Shown here piece after piece: positions 61,356 through 64,000 of a stretch of DNA of 64,000 nucleotides. The stretch is from contig JAFWSX010000018.1 of the NCBI GenBank assembly GCA_017519185.1, forward strand, positions 1 through 64,000, given 5' to 3'. Source of the DNA: Bacteroidales bacterium (GTDB taxonomy: Bacteria; Bacteroidota; Bacteroidia; Bacteroidales; UBA932). Numbering within the stretch: the stretch's first letter is position 1; the number at the start of each line of letters is the position of its first letter. Under the pieces are notes generated by a model. It searched no databases, was not told where the DNA came from, and saw only the letters and a program-made list of their open reading frames with translations. The position numbers and the translations under genes are program-made.

Positions 61356-64000
61356 ATGAAAAAGTTCCTCCTTTCTGCAGTCGCCATCCTGGCCATAACT
61401 TCAATGGCATCGGCCGACAACATCAGATTTGCATCTCACCCGTCGCTCTCTCCTGACGGAAAGCAGATTTATTTCAGCTATGACGGAGACATCTATTCCG
61501 TACCCGCAACCGGCGGACAGGCCACGGCAGTTATCACAATGCCCGGCGTCCAGGACTCCCCTCTGGTGTCGCCCGACGGCAAGTGGCTGGCATTCAGCTC
61601 CGACATCCAGGGTAACAACGATGTTTACATAGTGCCGACGGCAGGCGGACAGGCCATCCAATTGACATTCCATGAGGCCCCGGACGTTCCGGTATCCTGG
61701 TCAGCGAAGTCAGACTGGATATACTTCGAATCAACCCGCGGAAGCGCCCGCAAGACCACCTACAAAGTGGCAGTGAAAGGCGGAACGCCCCAGCTGATGT
61801 TCGACGGCTACTTTAATACCATAGTGAATATGGTAGAGAATCCCAAGACAGGCGAATTCCTCTTCAACGAGTCTATGGAAAGCATCAGCTTCCCTACCCG
61901 CAAACGCTATGTCGGCGACCACAACCCCAACATCAAGAGCTGGAACCCTTCAAACAAGACATACACCGAACTGACAGACTACATCGGCAAGGACCAGTGG
62001 CCTATGGCCGACAAGAACGGCAACATCTACTATGTCAGCGACGAACTCAACAAAGAATCCAACATCGTCAAATATGTGAAAGGCGGAAAACCCCAGCAGC
62101 TCACTACTTTCGACAAGTCAGTGCAGTATCCTTCGCTGGCATTCGACGGCTCTGCGATGGTCTTCCTCAAGGACTATGAGATCAACGTGCTGGAACCCGC
62201 CACAGGCAAGGTGTCAGTTCCCCAGATTGCAGTAGCCTCAGGCAGCGTGGAAGTGCGCCGCTCGTTCGCAGGCCAGACCCCCAATGCCGCAGACGTCTCA
62301 CCCGACGGCAAGAAGTTCGCATTCGTCATCCGCGGCGGCATCTACATCTCCGACACCAAGGGCAAGTTCCTGCAGAAGCTCGAAACCCCCTCTGACGAAC
62401 GCGTGATGGACGTAGCCTGGGCAGACGACAGCAAGACCCTCTATTACATAAGGACCACGAAAGGCTGGACAGACCTCTACAAGATCGCAGCCGACGGCAG
62501 CGCAGCCGAGTCTCCGGTGTTCCTTTCACAGAACAATGTCACCAGCCTCGCCATAAACCACAAGCGCGATATGATTGCCTTCATCGACGGCAGCCACTCA
62601 GTGATGCTCCACAACATCAAAGCCGGCACCACATCCAAGGTAGCCGACGCCGAGTTCTGGTCATTCGAAGGCTATGACATCACCTTCTCGTTCGACGACA
62701 AATGGCTCGCATTTGACGGAATGCATATGTTCGAGCCCGACATCTTCGTGCTCAACCTGAATGACGGCAACCTCAGGAACCTCACCCATTCAGCGTCAGT
62801 TGAGCAGCAGCCGCTGTTCTCGCCCGACGGCAAGTATATGTACCTACTCGGCAATCCGACCTCAAGCTCATTCCCGAGAGGCGCCAGGAACTACCTGTTC
62901 AAGCTTCCGCTGCGCAAGTACGACACACCCTTCAAGTCAGAGAACGTAGACAACCTCTTCAAGGACAGCAAGAACGCTCCCAAGAAAGATTCTACCGTAG
63001 TCATCGACTTCGACAAGCTCCACGAGAGGTTGACAAGAGTCGCTACCGACGGCTTCCAGACCAACACATACATCTACAACGTCAAGGACAAATCCTATCT
63101 GCTCTACCGCACTATGGGCGGAACCACCAACGGTGTGTTCAGCCTCGAGATCTCAGACCCCGAAGCAAAACCCAAGCAGATCAAGGAATTCAACGGAGGC
63201 ACCTACTTCAACAGCAAGGACGCCCTCTACTGCCTTGGCCAGGGTTCAGTCTACAAAGTTGACCCTGCTGCCGGAACAGCAGCCAAGACCGAGATAAAGA
63301 AAGACGTGGAAGTAGTGCTCGGCGACGAGTTCAGCGAGATGTTCTACGAGACCTGGGGCGTGCTGGAGCAGAACTACTATGACGTCAATTTCCACGGAGC
63401 AGACTGGATCGCAGTCCGCGACTACTACGCTTCCCTCCTGCCCTATGTCCGCACCCGTGCAAACCTCCGCACCCTGCTCGCAGACCTTCTGGGAGAACTC
63501 AACTCATCCCACCTCGGATTCACTTCGACCGGAACTGAAGAAAAGCAGGAGACCAGGATCCGCACATATGCCACCGGCATCATCTTCGACAACGCCTCTC
63601 CCTACAAGGTAGCCGAGATCCTCCCCGACTCCCCTGCCGACAAGCAGGAAATCGACATCCGCAAGGGTGACGAACTCGTGGCAGTGAACGGAAAGAAAGT
63701 CGACAAGAATGCCAACCGCGAGAAATATTTCTCGGGAGCCGTTGAGACAGACGAACTCAAGCTCACCTTCAAGCGCGACGGCAAGGAGTTCGACACAAAG
63801 GTCCACACATCCTCCTTCTCAGCCATCAAGACCCTCCAGTACAAGGAATGGGAAGAGCAGCGCGCCGCTATCGTGAAGCAGAAGACAGGCGACAAGGTCG
63901 GATACATCCATATGCGCGCAATGGGCGACGAGGATCTCAACAACTTCCTTCTCAAGATGCACACAGAAGTATATGACAAGGATGCGCTGATTCTCGACCT
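61356..64000 (+). CDS. Tricorn-type S41 protease (3' end outside window)
   Basis: At least 881 residues, running off the window. Signal peptide ends MASA-D (about residue 19). Residues about 20-640 are a WD40/PD40-type propeller with repeated SPDGKQIYF and SPDGKWLAF motifs. A PDZ domain is near 738-815 (ILPDSPADKQEIDIRKGDEL) and the S41 peptidase core begins near 846 (VGYIHMRAMGD); the catalytic Ser lies beyond the end. Tricorn-like enzymes cut peptides into short pieces, here probably in the periplasm. Confidence 0.85.
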   Translation, partial: MKKFLLSAVAILAITSMASADNIRFASHPSLSPDGKQIYFSYDGDIYSVPATGGQATAVITMPGVQDSPLVSPDGKWLAFSSDIQGNNDVYIVPTAGGQAIQLTFHEAPDVPVSWSAKSDWIYFESTRGSARKTTYKVAVKGGTPQLMFDGYFNTIVNMVENPKTGEFLFNESMESISFPTRKRYVGDHNPNIKSWNPSNKTYTELTDYIGKDQWPMADKNGNIYYVSDELNKESNIVKYVKGGKPQQLTTFDKSVQYPSLAFDGSAMVFLKDYEINVLEPATGKVSVPQIAVASGSVEVRRSFAGQTPNAADVSPDGKKFAFVIRGGIYISDTKGKFLQKLETPSDERVMDVAWADDSKTLYYIRTTKGWTDLYKIAADGSAAESPVFLSQNNVTSLAINHKRDMIAFIDGSHSVMLHNIKAGTTSKVADAEFWSFEGYDITFSFDDKWLAFDGMHMFEPDIFVLNLNDGNLRNLTHSASVEQQPLFSPDGKYMYLLGNPTSSSFPRGARNYLFKLPLRKYDTPFKSENVDNLFKDSKNAPKKDSTVVIDFDKLHERLTRVATDGFQTNTYIYNVKDKSYLLYRTMGGTTNGVFSLEISDPEAKPKQIKEFNGGTYFNSKDALYCLGQGSVYKVDPAAGTAAKTEIKKDVEVVLGDEFSEMFYETWGVLEQNYYDVNFHGADWIAVRDYYASLLPYVRTRANLRTLLADLLGELNSSHLGFTSTGTEEKQETRIRTYATGIIFDNASPYKVAEILPDSPADKQEIDIRKGDELVAVNGKKVDKNANREKYFSGAVETDELKLTFKRDGKEFDTKVHTSSFSAIKTLQYKEWEEQRAAIVKQKTGDKVGYIHMRAMGDEDLNNFLLKMHTEVYDKDALILD

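Overview
The window looks like a chromosome segment of a gut- or rumen-type member of the Bacteroidales (Bacteroidota). The evidence is the conserved aerotolerance (Bat) operon, SPII lipoproteins with LxxC lipoboxes next to polysaccharide-degrading enzymes (GH43, CE15, GH3, SASA esterase), BIG2 surface lipoproteins, and promoters that fit the Bacteroidetes TTTG / TAnnTTTG pattern. No rRNA, tRNA, CRISPR array or complete insertion sequence was recognised.

Layout. (1) 1-12,225: one long plus-strand run of nearly abutting genes. It opens with a lipoprotein that has an internal membrane helix, a tubulin/FtsZ-like GTPase of 912 aa and a 1172-aa protein with a papain-like (C1A) domain and a membrane hairpin. 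It continues with a NUC1-type nuclease, a TerB-like protein and a complete His-Xaa-Ser radical-SAM system (HxsA, HxsD, HxsB, HxsC). Base composition becomes clearly more AT-rich from about 7,140, so the two halves may have different histories. (2) 12,582-21,581, minus strand: MoxR, DUF58, BatA, BatB, BatC, a BatD-BatE fusion and an M48 metalloprotease. (3) 21,654-25,176: truA, an ExbB-ExbD-TonB module and a SASA-family esterase. (4) 25,328-33,139: lnt with GH43, divergent CE15, a DUF1460 protein, then TfoX, GNAT and DUF3795 proteins. (5) 33,190-34,183: a candidate structured RNA with its own promoter and terminator, then N-formylglutamate amidohydrolase.

(6) 34,193-53,535 is accessory DNA. 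It holds three small unknown genes, a UvrD-like helicase with two small partners, a giant 2559-aa exonuclease-RecQ-UvrD fusion, a WYL regulator and an Smr/aspartyl-protease cluster. It also holds an NrtR-type regulator divergent from a vWA gene and a DraG-type ADP-ribosylglycohydrolase fusion, and a ParE/RelE-Phd toxin-antitoxin pair. Palindromes with the core GCGAA-N7-TTCGC occur twice beside the WYL gene and once in front of the UvrD operon 12 kb away, suggesting that one regulator controls both helicase units. (7) 53,555-64,000: BIG2 lipoprotein, small outer-membrane protein, propeller-like protein, a multidomain GH3 beta-glycosidase and the start of a tricorn-type protease.

Five copies of a GC-rich, MITE-like repeat (about 105-205 bp, imperfect terminal inverted repeats) lie at gene 3' ends. 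Two direct copies bracket the toxin-antitoxin pair. The strongest candidates for an undescribed system are the tubulin-like/C1A/Hxs gene run and the WYL-linked double helicase locus.
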